From NCBI RefSeq assembly GCF_900497805.2, contig NW_020954630.1, positions 2,889,573-2,953,572 on the forward strand: DNA of 64,000 bases. The letters are read 5' to 3'. Below are positions 22,520-33,367 of the stretch, piece by piece (the stretch's first letter is position 1; the number at the start of each line of letters is the position of its first letter). The notes under the pieces are model-generated. The model was not told the origin of the DNA. It did not search any database and worked only from the letters and a program-made list of their open reading frames with translations. Both the position numbers and the translations under genes were made by a program. The DNA is from Vombatus ursinus (Eukaryota > Chordata > Mammalia > Diprotodontia > Vombatidae).

Positions 22520-22830
22520 AAAAAGGATGTAAATTTTTTTAAAAAAATTTTATTTTTTTCATTAAATATCTCCCAATTACAAGTAAAACATAACAATCAT
22601 TTTTAAAAACTGAGTTTCAATTTCTCTCTCTCCTCTTCTTGAGAAAGCAAAGCAATTTCATATTATACATGTAAAGTCATGTAAAACACGTCCACATTAG
22701 CCATGCTGCAAAACAAAACACAGAGACAAAAGAAGTACAAGAAAAATATAGTAAAAAATAAGGTATGCTTCAATCTGTGTTCAGAGTAGGCCCACTGTGC
22801 ATTAAATATTAATATCCAGATTTTTAAAAA
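22520..22830. repeat. marsupial interspersed repeat, family not assigned
   Basis: Text ctcccaattacaagtaaaacataac, gagaaagcaaagcaatttcatattatacatgt and gtatgcttcaatctgtgttcagag is a familiar marsupial repeat text, related to that at 15716-16310. Confidence 0.5.
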
Positions 22831-22956
22831 ACTACAAAAGATAACACTCAAATTTTAAATGTTATCAAAAAATCTTTATTTTGATATCTGAAAGTCAGGA
22901 GATATAGTCTATGCATATAAGTATATGTGTAAATGGTATGACATTTTATCCCTTAC

Positions 22957-23099
22957 CTCGGCAGCCGTGGGATGTAGAGTGATTGCCACAGATATAAGGC
23001 CAGATTTAGGGCCATTCTGGGATGGGCCAAATGGAGACGTGAAAAATAGGGTGCCTGAACTAGGCTCAGCTTTTACATCATTCTGTCTAGCTTCTGAAC
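22957..23099 (-). CDS. KMT2C: KMT2C exon 48
   Basis: Encodes the last two bases of Gly plus 47 codons: SEARQNDVKAEPSSG, then TLFFTSPFGPSQNGPKSGL and ISVAITLHPTAAE. The SPFGPSxNGPxSGLISVAITLHPTAAE block is nearly the same as human. VKAEP could be a SUMO site (inference). Only 96 bp of intron separate it from exon 47. Donor gtaagg, acceptor tttaag. Confidence 0.95.
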
Positions 23100-23195
23100 C
23101 TTAAAAAAAAAAATAGTGAAAGTGGATTGTTTGTCCAAAGTACATTAACACTACATTGTTCAGGAAAAAAAAATGGTGATGTATATCAATTTTAC

Positions 23196-23374
23196 CTTTT
23201 CCACTGCTGCTTGGCAAAATTGGAATGACAGGGGATGGGACAGGTTCTGGAGGTTCTTCTTTGACCAATGACAGGTCTGGATACCTGCTTATTTCCATTC
23301 CTACCACACTTTCAGGAGAAGAGGAGGGAACAAAACTCTCAGGAGTGTCCCTATCACTACAGGGATCCTGGACC
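23196..23374 (-). CDS. KMT2C: KMT2C exon 47
   Basis: Encodes the last base of Arg, 59 codons and the first base of Gly, from VQDPCSDRDTPES through SSSPESVVGMEISRYPDLSL to VIPILPSSSGK. SRYPDLSLVKEEPPEPVPSP is conserved with human; VKEEP fits a SUMOylation consensus (inference). Acceptor ctttcag, donor gtaaaa. Followed by a very short intron. Confidence 0.95.
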
Positions 23375-23974
23375 CTGAAAGAAAAGGAGCAATCAAAATT
23401 TGGAGTTTCACTAGTAAGGGACTTCTTATATTTCTCAGAGTTTCCATTAATTCTCTATTTCTTTTTACTATGAAATAGTGTACTATTGTGACAGAAATAA
23501 GAAAACTTTAGATTTTATATGTATTTGACTAACAAATGAATCAACTTCTATTCAAACTGGCAAACTGTCTCTGAAAAATTAAGATCCTTCAACTACTGAG
23601 TAACTACAAGGAGACTTTAGTACTTTACTAGACATTCAGACCAAAAGCTGGGCCTGAAAGTTTATGGAAATAAAAAGTACTGATCACATCATCAACAACA
23701 GGGTGATTCTGGACTTCTCTTATATATGAGGAAATTAAAAACTAAGAAATGAATAATTTCTTAATGTCATATCTAACAACAGGAAGAGACAGGGTTTAGG
23801 TATAAATACTATACTATCAATAAACAAATGAAATTCATTAGCCTAATAGAAGGTAGAGTTTAAAAATGTAGAAATTTTAAGAAGAGCTTAGGAAGAGGCA
23901 TGGATGACAATTCTATGAGGGAAAATTAAGAGAAATGACAGATGGCTTCCCTTTTCTCCCCTATTTCTTATGTT

Positions 23975-25885
23975 CCATCACTTAGATGCCTTTTACCACT
24001 ACTCCATTTTTCACCCCTGTCTTACATGAAAAGGCAGCGTTATTCCTTTTAAGGCTAACCCCTCTAACCTATTTAAGAGATCACATTCCATCTCACCTCT
24101 TCCAAAAAATCAACTCCTTTGTCATCCCCACTCTTTTGCTCATTTTCATTCTCTCTCTGCTACTGGATTATTCCCTACAAACATACCTAAGTCCCCACAC
24201 TCACTCCCACTGTCCTGCATCTCTTCTGCCCTTTGTAGCTAAACTCCTTGAAAGGGCTGTCTACAACAGGTGTTCCCACTTTCTTTCCTTTCACTCTCTT
24301 CCCTAATCCCTTAAAATCCAAATTCCAACCTTATCAATCTACCTACACTGCTCTATCCATAGTTACTAATGATCTTAATTATCAAATCTAATGATCTTTA
24401 CTAAATTCTCATTATCCTCGACTTCTCTGCAGCCTCTGACACTGTTAACAGTCTCTTTTCCTTGACACTTTCCCCTCTCTAGGTTTTTAGGGCACCACTC
24501 TATCCTGGTTCTCTTTCTACTTATCTGGTTGCTCCTTTTCTGTCTCTTTTGCTGGATCCTCTTTTAGATCATGCCCTCTCACCATAGGTGTCCCTCAGGG
24601 TTCTATCCCGAGTAGTTTTGTCTTTCTATACTACTTCACTTGATGATCTTATTGGCTTCCATGGATTTAATTACCGTTTTTCAGCCTATGATTCTCAAAT
24701 CTACCTTTCCTGCCCTAATATCTCTCCAGTCCTCTAATTTAGTATCTTAACCTACCTTTCAAACATCTAGAACTGGAAGTTCAGTGGACATTAAACTTAA
24801 TATGTCCAAAACAGAAGTCATTACCTTTCCCCCTAAGTCCTCCCCCTACCTCCCGTATTACTGCAGAGGGCAACACCATCCTTCTAGTCCCTCAGGCTAG
24901 GAACCTGGGAGTCACCCTGGATTCCTTCTTATCTCACACCCCACCATATCCAACCTGTTGATTTTCACCTACAAAACATCTCTCAAATAGGGCCCCTTCT
25001 CTCCTCTCAGGAGTGGAGAACCTGTAGCCTGGAGACCACATGGCCCTCTAGGTCCTCAAGTGTGGCCTTTTGACTGAATCCAAACTTCATAGAACAAATC
25101 CCCTTAATAAAAGACTTGTTCTGTAAAACTCAGACTCAGTCAAAAGGCCACACTCAAGGACCTAGAAGGCCACATGTGGCCTCAAGGTCACAGGTTCTGC
25201 ACCCCTGGATAGGCCCTCATCACCTCATGCTTGGATTATAGCAATAGACTGCTGGTGGGTCTGCCTGCCTCAAGTCTCTACCCACTCACATTCATCCATC
25301 AAAATGATTTTCTTAAAAGCTGGGTCTGACCATTTCACCTCCATCAACTCCCCCTAATTAATAAACTCCAGTGATTTCAATAGCTTCCAGGCTCAAATAC
25401 AAAATGCTCTGTTTGGCTTTCAAAGCCCTTTATAACCCAAACCCTTCTTATCTTCGCAGTCTCCTTACACCTCATTCCCCACCAAGTACCCTTTGATCCA
25501 GTGACACTGGCCTCCTGGCTGCTCCAGGAATAAGACCCTCCATCTCGAGGCTCCAGGTATTTTCTCTGGCTGTCCCTGAGCCTGGAATACTTTTTCTCCT
25601 CTGCTCTGACTACTGATCTCCCTGGCTTCTTTTAAACATGAACTAAAATCACACCATTAGGAAACCTTCCTAACTCCCCTTAATTCCAATACTTCCCCTC
25701 CTGTAATTATTTCATATTTATCCTACATACAGCTTGATCTGTGTACATCTGTTTGCATGTTGTTCCCCACTACATTACAAGCTCCTGAGGGCAAGGTCTG
25801 TCTTGTGCCTCTTTTTGTATCCCCAGGGTTCAGCACACAGTGGCTGGCATATAGCTGCACCTAAACAATGTTTATTGAATGAATG
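23975..25885 (+). mobile_element. LINE/L2 copy 1 (CR1-type)
   Basis: Follows L2 ORF2 order. It runs from cttgaaagggctgtctacaac, through cctctgacactgttaacagtc (decayed from the D-AFDTVDHS segment), ggtgtccctcagggttctat (GVPQGSVLG), caaaacagaagtcatta and aggaacctgggagtcac, to caatagactgctggtggg. The 3' end reads ctacattacaagctcctgagggcaaggtctg..tttattgaatgaatgg. Old and full of stops. Antisense to KMT2C. A palindromic MITE interrupts it at 25008-25207. Confidence 0.8.
25008..25207. mobile_element. palindromic hAT-type MITE
   Basis: Left end caggagtggagaacctgtagcc pairs with right end ggtcacaggttctgcacccctg. Inner arms (aagtgtggccttttgactga and tcagtcaaaaggccacactc) are near-perfect inverted copies around cttaataaaagacttgttctg, so the whole element folds back on itself. 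It sits inside L2 copy 1. I see no clean target duplication. A second copy is at 32705-32890. Confidence 0.75.
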
Positions 25886-26940
25886 GTTCTCTTATTAGAA
25901 CCCTCCTTTCTGTCTCCTTTTCTGGGTCCTCTTCTAGTTCATAACCTCTAACCACGGGATTAACTGCCTCACGGGATTCTGGCCTGGATACTCCTTCTCT
26001 ATCACCTCACTGCTCCTATGATTTTAATGACAATCTCTGTGCTAGGGGCTCTCTTTTACCTATTTGGCCCCAAAACTCTCTGCTGACCACCAATCCCACA
26101 TCTCCAACCGTCCAAAACAGAACTCATTATCTTTCCCCCTAACCCCCTTGCCTGCTCCTGACCTTCCCAATTACTATAAGGACAACACCATCCTTCTCAT
26201 CCCTCACACTCTAAACCTAGGGGTCACTCTCAACTTCTTACTCTATCCCACCACCCAGAAACAAACTGTTGCCCAGGTCTGTTGATTTTGCCTCTGCAGC
26301 GTCATTCAGACACGGCTCCTCTCCTCTGACACTGCCCACCTTTCCAGCGTAGGCTCTGATCACCTCATGCTTGGGTTACTGAAATAGCCCTGTCTTGCCC
26401 AACCCAACCCATCCACCATTCAGTCACAAGAGGGATTTTCCTAAAGCACAGGCAGAACCATGTCACTCCTCTCCCTATCACCTCCAGGATCAAAGCGAAA
26501 ATCCTTTATCTGGGACAAAACCTAGCCCCCTTCTATCTTTTGTCTTCTTACACCTTACTCTCTGACAACTATTCTTCAATCCAGCGACACTAGCCTCCTA
26601 GGTGTTCCATGGACAAGACACTCCATCCCTTGATTCTGGCTTTCTCCCATGTCTGGGACACTTTCCTCCCTCATCCGTGCCCTCTGACCTTCCTGGCTTC
26701 CTTTAAGTCCCAACTAAAATCCCTTCTTTTACTAGAAGCCTTCTCCAACCCCTCTTAATTTCAGTGTTTTCTCGATTTCAATTATTTTTTAGTTATCCTT
26801 TAAATAACCTGCTTTGTATTTTGTGTGTTGTCTCCCCCGTCAAACTGTCAGATCCTGGAGGACAGGAACTATCTTTTGCCTCTTTTTTGTATCCCCAATA
26901 CTTATCATAGTGCCTGGCACATTGTAGGTTCCTGCCTGAT
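25886..26940 (+). mobile_element. LINE/L2 copy 2 (CR1-type)
   Basis: A second L2 starts within the same ORF2 text (gttctcttattagaaccctcctttctg) directly after the tail of copy 1. It repeats the order: ccaaaacagaactcattatc, aaggacaacaccatcc, gatcacctcatgcttggg, ccagcgacactagcctcct. It ends with gatcctggaggacaggaact..gtgcctggcacattgtagg. Same strand as copy 1, 5'-truncated, decayed. Confidence 0.8.
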
Positions 26941-26944
26941 GGAT

Positions 26945-27060
26945 AGAAAAATCAATCAAAAACCATTTATTAGGTATTCATTAAGTGCTGATACTGTTAT
27001 AAGTTAAATGTTGAGGATATAAAGCAAAAATAAAGAGTCCCTGTCCTTAACTTTTGGTCT
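26945..27060 (+). repeat. CORE-SINE/dispersed-repeat start, fragment
   Basis: Text aaaaccatttattaggtattcattaagtgctgata then gaggatataaagc..gagtccctgtcctta matches the first part of the dispersed family at 27330. Confidence 0.5.
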
Positions 27061-27329
27061 GATATAGGGTGTCACTACTTATGTCCTTAAATCTGAACAA
27101 AGAAAAAATGAGAATCATGCTATAAATGTTGCAGCTCTGAGCTTTGATAAGTCAATACTCTCTGATATAACCACATATAAGATGTTTAACTTTACTCACC
27201 AAAAAAATGAACACAGTACTTATTCATGTTTTGCAAAACAAGATGTAGTCATTTATAAAATATCTTGAAATATTTCTTGAAGATGCCATAGGGTATGTTT
27301 CTCAGAAATAAATACTTCAATATGGCAAA

Positions 27330-27880
27330 AATCAATGAATAAGTATCTATAAAGCACCTACTATGTGGCAGGCACTGAGGATACAAGTACAAAGAATTAA
27401 AGAATCCTTGCTCACAAGGAAGGTTACCTTTTATTAGCAATGGGGAGAGGGGATGGATGGCAAGTACTTCTAGGTGTAGATTCAGAATAAATAGCAACAA
27501 ATAAACATATAAGGCAGTCAGCCAAGGCAGGTAGTAGCAGTAAGGGGAATAAGAAAAGGCTTCCTATTGAAGGCACTGCTAGAGCTACTTCTTGAAGGAA
27601 GAGAGGGATTCCATGACTTCAGGAGGACCAAGGAGTGTACTCAAACGAAGAGCTAATGTTGTGCAGGAGAAATATCAAGATGGTCAGTTTAGCTGGAGTG
27701 CAGAAGGTGGGAGAAGTATCATGTAAGGTAGGAAAGAAAGGTTAGAACCAGGTTTTGAGGAATGTTAAAAGCTAAAAAGAGTTTCAATTTGGTCCTCAAG
27801 GCTAGGGAGAACCACAGGAGTTTACTGAGGAGAATGATACAGTCAGAACTGTGCCTAAGGAAAATCACTTTTAAAATGAT
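27330..27880 (+). repeat. old dispersed marsupial repeat, long copy 2
   Basis: Starts gaataagtatctataaagcacctactatgtggcaggcac. It continues with aaggcttcctattgaaggcac, aggaagagagggattcc, gtggtcctcaagg-like text and acagtcagaactgtgcctaaggaaaatcac. It parallels the copy at 6795-7310 in order and strand. The family is not assigned. Confidence 0.6.
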
Positions 27881-28477
27881 ATAGAAAAATGATTTTCCTA
27901 CAGCATACTAGACAGTGCTAAGGATGGTAAATGGTCAGTAAGCATTTAGTAGGTGCTCACTTTGTACCAGAAATTATGCTAATAAACACCATGTATACAA
28001 AGAAAGGAAAAACACAGAAAATAACAAAATTAACTGACTTAAAAGTATTTTTGAAACCATGAGAAATATGATGAATCAGTAAGCTTTAGCAACTTTGTAT
28101 GAACTACTGAAGATAGGGCTGATCACATCAGTCATTTTAGCTATGTATATAACATAAGTAGGAATCACAACAAATCAATAAATAAATTTTATTTTAAACA
28201 TAAAGATGATTTTCCTAAGTGTATTTGACAGTCTGGTAGAGAAGGTGCCTCATCAGGAGCTTCCTATCCCAATGAAACCACAGGTCTTATCCCAGCCTAG
28301 GCTCTCAAACTGACTTTCTATAAAAGCTCTCCGTAAGACAACCAAGCTTGACAAATGGGTCATATGATTATTTGTAAAATCTATTGTAAAGTTAAAACAG
28401 CTTTACATATACATCTTCCTATAAAATTTTATGATAAAACAATATTAAGAATACTTCTGGGAAAAAGAAACTTTTAC

Positions 28478-28625
28478 CTTAACTCTTCTTGATTGTTGTG
28501 AGGAGGCGTTGGAAGTGAAGCAGGAACATCCACAGTTTTGGGGCCTTGGGCCATAGCTCTGACCAGGAGGTCATCCTGTGGTTTGAAGGGCAGTGGAAAC
28601 TGTTTAGGCCCAAGAGCTTTAGTAA
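28478..28625 (-). CDS. KMT2C: KMT2C exon 46
   Basis: Encodes two bases of Val, 48 codons and two bases of Arg, from TKALGPKQFPLPFKP through QDDLLVRAMAQGPKTVD to SLPTPPHNNQEEL. The VDVPASLPTPPHNNQEEL block is the same as I recall in human. Disordered and proline-rich, no domain. Acceptor ttttcag, donor gtaaaa. Confidence 0.95.
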
Positions 28626-28820
28626 CTGAAAACACAAAAGCACAACAAATATTAAAATTGGTATTTCATGTGTATGTGAAACTTGACAAAATCAGAGGCA
28701 ACTAAAGAAAATAATCTCATGTATATATGTATATTCATGTGCTGAAGTTAAATAATATTATATATTTTATACTTTGGGAAATGACAATTTGACATGATGA
28801 AAGTGTTAGGTTCATCATAC

Positions 28821-28959
28821 CATCATGGGCCACTAACATTCCAGCTCTGCCAGCAAGTTCCTCAGTGGTTGCAAAGCCATTTGCCATCTTTTGACAGGTC
28901 ACAGGAGGAGGAGTAGGAGGGAGAGAAGCCGGAGGTGTAGGAGGGTTACTTAAGTTATT
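28821..28959 (-). CDS. KMT2C: KMT2C exon 45
   Basis: Encodes 46 codons plus one base, from NNLSNPPTPPASLPPTPPPV through CQKMANGFATTEELAG to MLVAHD. A proline-rich PPTPP repeat precedes the conserved CQKMANGFATTEELAG. With acceptor ccaacag the exon begins at Asn, so the junction reads LKQ-NNL, whereas human as I recall reads LKQ-QNNL. Intron 45 downstream is only 195 bp. Donor gtatga. Confidence 0.93.
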
Positions 28960-30980
28960 CTGTTGGAGATCAAAAGATATAAAATAAATAGACTGAAATT
29001 GTATTTTTCCAACAATGACAACAAAACTTAGCTCCCTGAACATGGAGGCAATGACTTAGTGCTTTTAGTAACTAGGATCTTCACTTCTAAATGGACAGAT
29101 GATTAAATAAAAGCAAAAATGGGTCCATAATTCTTTTACTAAGCCTGAAATAGATGTTTTTATGGAATACATTTAGCTTTTCTATAGGATGGATCCTTAG
29201 ACATAAAGCCCTCTAATATCTGATTTTTGTTTTCTCAAAAAACCTCTAAGTTTAGACCAAAAAAAAAAAAAAAAAAAAGCTGGAATCCTAAACCAAGAAA
29301 TGTCCTCATCAAATTCTCATTAAGAAATGCTTTGCTGATCTAAAAGTCTTGATAAGGAATTGGAAATTAGTGTTTCATGAAACTGTAATTACAACTCATT
29401 TCCTTGGGTAACTGCAAATGTTCTGTAGCTATGTCATGAATGTGAACTTGGAGACAAACAAAAGTCAAAAATCCAAAAAAGAACAACCTTAACATATCAG
29501 ATGCTTCAAGGGACTTGTTTTGTTTGTTTGTTTTAAATCTATCTCTTAGCTAAGGTTCAGAATATAAACCCAAGAAGAAGTAATTTAATACATAGATAAA
29601 ACTATCTCAGTTTGGACAAGGCAAAAATAGATGGAAAAAAAAATCCATACCTTGTAGATCAATTGAGAATAATAGTCTGAGACCCCTTCAAGGGTGGCAC
29701 TGCCAAAAGTTCCTAGAAGGCGATTTCCACTATTACATTGGCCACTGCCATAAGGAAGAAAGTGGGCAAAATTCACTCCAATGATTGGTTCCATTAGAGG
29801 AAGCAGAGAGAGCTGCTATTGAAAAAATATATAAAAGTGATATAGATGATAGACAAGAAGCAAACAATATTACAGTATCAATTATCTTCTTTAAGCAAGA
29901 CAGCAAGTAAAGACTCAAAAAATTTTGAATGTCAGGTAAAATGCTTAAGGCCCCTTCCCCCTAAACCAAATTATCAAGACACTGGATTACATTAAGGGAG
30001 AGTAAAGCATATTAATTTGACATGTTTTAAAAATAAGATAGAAATTCATCTTTTTAGGATGACCAAACCAGGTTAATAACAAGAAAAACAAATTGTGTCT
30101 TCTGCAAATCTCTGGGCCTTATTTTTTTTCTTCCACATCAGGAAAAGGGACAAGCTGAAGGGTAGTACGACTGATGTTACTTTAAATTCAATCAACATGT
30201 TTGATAAGGTAACTAAGTGAAGCAGTAGATACACCAGTCAATGGATCTAGAGTCAGTCAGACTTTAGTTTGAAGCTAGCTCATTTAATAGTTGTGTGACT
30301 TGGGATGAATCGCTTATTTTCTGTCTGCCTCTGTTCCCTCATCTGTAAAATTGGGAATAATATTAGCAAGTATTTCCTAGGGTTGTTGTGAGAAATCAAA
30401 CGACACAGTAAAGTACTTTGCAAAACTGAAAGCTCTATATAAATTCTAGACATTATTATTTTTATTCTTTAAAAATCATATTAAAGAATGTAATGCATGT
30501 GAAAAACTATTCTAGGGGAGATACAATGCTTAAGAAGTCAATAATGGCTGTGTGTCAATGATTTAACAATTATGGGGAGGACCTATAGCTCTCTGTTGTG
30601 GCAAAGAGTCACTCAGCTCCATTTTTTTTTGGTTTCTAAGGCAAAAAAAAAGGATAAATGACTTTCTAAGACTGAGAGTATATGCCTTGGTTGTGAAGAA
30701 TACCCAATAACCACTGATTTCATCCATCTATATAAGGGAAATTTATAAGGAAAAGGGAAAGAGTGTGAGGGAAGCCTCCTAATAAAAAGGCTTTTTAATC
30801 AGACTGTGGTTGTAGCATAATAGGATCACAACCACAATAGATAGGGAAATGATCAATTAGGAGGCTGGTTTATGTGTACTTTATGGGAAAAATTCTCATT
30901 CTAAGAGTGAAGTCAAATGTTTTTTTTTAAATAGTTAAAATTTTTTCCCAACCCTCAAGGAACTGTTCCTAATAATTCAC
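28960..30980 (-). other. KMT2C: KMT2C intron 44
   Basis: A 2.0-kb intron. It holds an A run (29260-29278) and a CORE-SINE/MIR (about 30220-30470). The remaining sequence (29280-30200 and 30480-30980) is AT-rich without recognised repeats. Confidence 0.85.
30220..30470 (+). repeat. CORE-SINE/MIR-type element
   Basis: Order of text: gtagatacaccagtcaatgg, cagtcagactttagtttgaa, ttgtgtgacttgggatgaatc, ctcatctgtaaaattgggaat, agtactttgcaaaactgaaagc, cattattattttta. A nearly complete MIR/CORE-SINE in antisense to KMT2C, moderately diverged. Confidence 0.75.
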
Positions 30981-31193
30981 CTGTTTCAAGTGGGCAAATG
31001 TGTCAGTGTTAGAATAAATAGATTGTTTTTCCTCTTCATCCTTCTTTCTTTTTTTAGAACGAGGTGCTGCCTTTTCTCCAGTCCTCTGAGTTCGTTTGCT
31101 CCGTTGTTTCTTGGTTTCGCTTAGTACATCGGTTTTGGTCTGCACGTTATTTCCACATTCAAGGCCACCATGTATCTGATTTCCTGGAGTTGG
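30981..31193 (-). CDS. KMT2C: KMT2C exon 44: basic NLS-like cluster
   Basis: Encodes exactly 71 codons: PTPGNQIHGGLECGNNVQ, then ETKKQRSKRTQRTGEKAAP, RSKKRKKDEEEKQ and TDTFAHLKQ. The KKQRSKR and RSKKRKK clusters look like a bipartite nuclear localisation signal (inference from composition). The block is almost unchanged from human while its N-terminal 18 residues are diverged. Acceptor gctag, donor gtgaat. Confidence 0.95.
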
Positions 31194-32206
31194 CTAGCAG
31201 AAATATGAAAATCAAGAAATCAGAATGGACCAACCATGCATTTAATATTTATTTCATGCTAGTCCTACTCCAAACCATAATTCAATTCATTTGATGATAT
31301 ATGGTGATAAGAAGATGGCCAATGGCTGCAAATGGGAATCATTTTAAAGATGCTATTTACATTTGGGGACATTGTTTTCAGCTCAATACATCAAAGGACA
31401 AAACGAAATAGAAAACAAGTACTTTTCAAATGAGATCAAAACAGGAAACAGACATCACCCTCTGAGTCTGACCATGCTTTTTGCTATTGCCAACAAGAAA
31501 GAAAAACATAATTCACACTCTTTAAATTGCAGAAGTACTGTGCTTTAGGGCCTGAGGGTTATGACAGCCAAGACATCTTAACCCACTCATGTAAATCTTT
31601 TATTCTTCCCTGGCAGTGTTGATCTACAGGGGGAAATCTGAGAATAAGGGCACCTGGGAAATACCTTTGCCAGTTTCAAGAAGCTTTGCGAGACAACTAG
31701 TATTCTCCAGTGAAAGAGATGAACACATATAACACAAATGTATTATATTGATCATTCAAATTATAACACTTATAAATCCTGACAAAATATGTATTGGACT
31801 ATATTAAATCAGACTAGGTAATTCATATAAACTTTGCTTCTCCTTTTCATTACCTTGTGGCTAAGTATTCAGAAGTATTTCTTTTTGAGGGAAAACCTGT
31901 TATTTCTTTTTGGAATACAGACGCTACTCTTTTCTCAAGTTAGGGACTGGAGAAATTATCCAAAGAAATGTGTAAGACTTGAACATGGCAGTTATGTGTG
32001 CAGAAGTATATGCTATTTGGTAACAACTACAGATGAATTTGAAGGACACTTGCTGATTAACTGTGTAAAAGTAGTGTGTTTGGTACTTAGGAGACACAAA
32101 TTAAGTAATGCCTTTAAAGGTACTTTGTAACTATAATTTTACTTAGGTGCTTGCTGTTATTACTACAAAAAGACAAGAAAGTCAAGGACCAGTAAAAGTA
32201 ACTTTT

Positions 32207-32360
32207 TTTTTCTTTCCATTTTTTGGTGAGGCAAACAGGGTTAAGTGACTTGCCCAGGGTCACATAGCTAGTAAGTGTCAAGTGTCTGAGGCTGCATGTG
32301 AATTCAGGTCCTCCTGACTCCAGGGCCAGTGCTCTATCCACTACACCACCTAGCTGCCCC
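32207..32360 (-). mobile_element. tRNA-derived marsupial SINE
   Basis: Head on the right (agctgcccc on plus), body tccactacaccacctag..cacatagctagtaagtg..cccagggtc, and the T-rich tail on the left. A perfect 13-bp target duplication, aaaagtaactttt, flanks it at 32194-32206 and 32361-32373. In KMT2C sense. Confidence 0.88.
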
Positions 32361-32704
32361 AAAAGTAACTTTTAAAGTAGAAGTTAATAATGTATGCTCG
32401 GAAATGGTCCGCCATTTCTTTAGGCCAAACAAACAAAATTGAACAAAATACACAATACATGCAAATCTAATGAAGTAGTAAAGGTAAAACATATTTTGTT
32501 TATTCTGAAGGCTTGAAAATATCAGGTTTAATGATCAGGATTTCTTAGGTCAGTAAAAAGAAAAGAAATGGAAATTCTAACTTTAGTTAATTACAGCCAA
32601 AATCACTGTGTTAAGTTATTAAAGCTGGCTCCCTGATTTGTGATGAGGAAAAAAAATAGTATTAATACAGATTTATGAATGGGGGACAGCATAAAATACT
32701 AGAG

Positions 32705-32890
32705 CAGGGGTGGGGAACCTGCAGCCTTCTAGGCCCTTGGGTACAGTCTTTTGAATGAGTCCAAGTTTTACAGAACAAATCCTTTTATTTAAGGGGATTT
32801 GTTCTGTGAAGCTTGGATTCAGTCAAAGGGCCACACCTGAAGACCTAGAAGGCCATATGTGGCCTGGAGACCACACGTTTCCCACCCCTA
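32705..32890. mobile_element. palindromic hAT-type MITE, copy 2
   Basis: Left end caggggtggggaacctgcagcc pairs with right end cacgtttcccacccct. The centre gaacaaatccttttatttaaggggatttgttc is a strong hairpin. Flanks tactagag and cactacag agree at 6 of 8 positions, fitting an old 8-bp duplication. Same family as 25008-25207. Confidence 0.78.
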
Positions 32891-33301
32891 CACTACAGTA
32901 TTTTTATATACATACCATTTTTAACTTCCTCCACTACTTTTACCTTTCAGCCAGCTTCTCTATTCCATGGACCAGCAATAAAGCTTAATATGTTTCCATT
33001 TATTTAACAGAAATGTTAACCGGAATAAACTATAAGTTAATATCATTTGGGTATTTTAAAGATTTGTGATTTTATTGACTTTGCTATTCCTTTCACCAAA
33101 ACATATAATAACCCCTTTATGTTTTGGGTAAAGGTCTTCTTGAATGGTTGTGGCCAACAAAACAAAACATAATCTAGTAGTTAACTTACTGGGAACTGAA
33201 TTTGGCTAAGCTGCTTCTCAGCAAAAACCATACATTCTATTACTGGTACCATGCTCAATTCGATTCTCCATTCCACTGGAATGAGAAATGGAATAAAAGT
33301 A

Positions 33302-33325
33302 GTGGTGGTAGTGGTAGTGGTGATG

Positions 33326-33364
<39 letters not shown>
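33302..33364. repeat. (GTGGTA)n then (TG)n simple repeats
   Basis: A short GTGGTA/GTGGTG-type run (33302-33328) passes into 18 TG units (33329-33364). Confidence 0.92.

Positions 33365-33367
<3 letters not shown>

Larger units (their letters stand above)
17867..22956 (-). other. KMT2C: KMT2C intron 48
   Basis: A 5.1-kb intron mostly made of repeats: a TIR-like scrap (18231-18325), L1 ORF2 (18946-21880), a segment paralogous to one in intron 43 (21886-22360), an AT-rich run (22430-22510) and an unassigned marsupial repeat (22520-22830). Confidence 0.85.
23375..28477 (-). other. KMT2C: KMT2C intron 46
   Basis: A 5.1-kb intron. It holds two L2 copies in series (23975-25885 and 25886-26940), a palindromic MITE inside the first (25008-25207), CORE-SINE-like text (26945-27060), a dispersed repeat (27330-27880) and another CORE-like tail (about 27925-28020). 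Confidence 0.85.
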
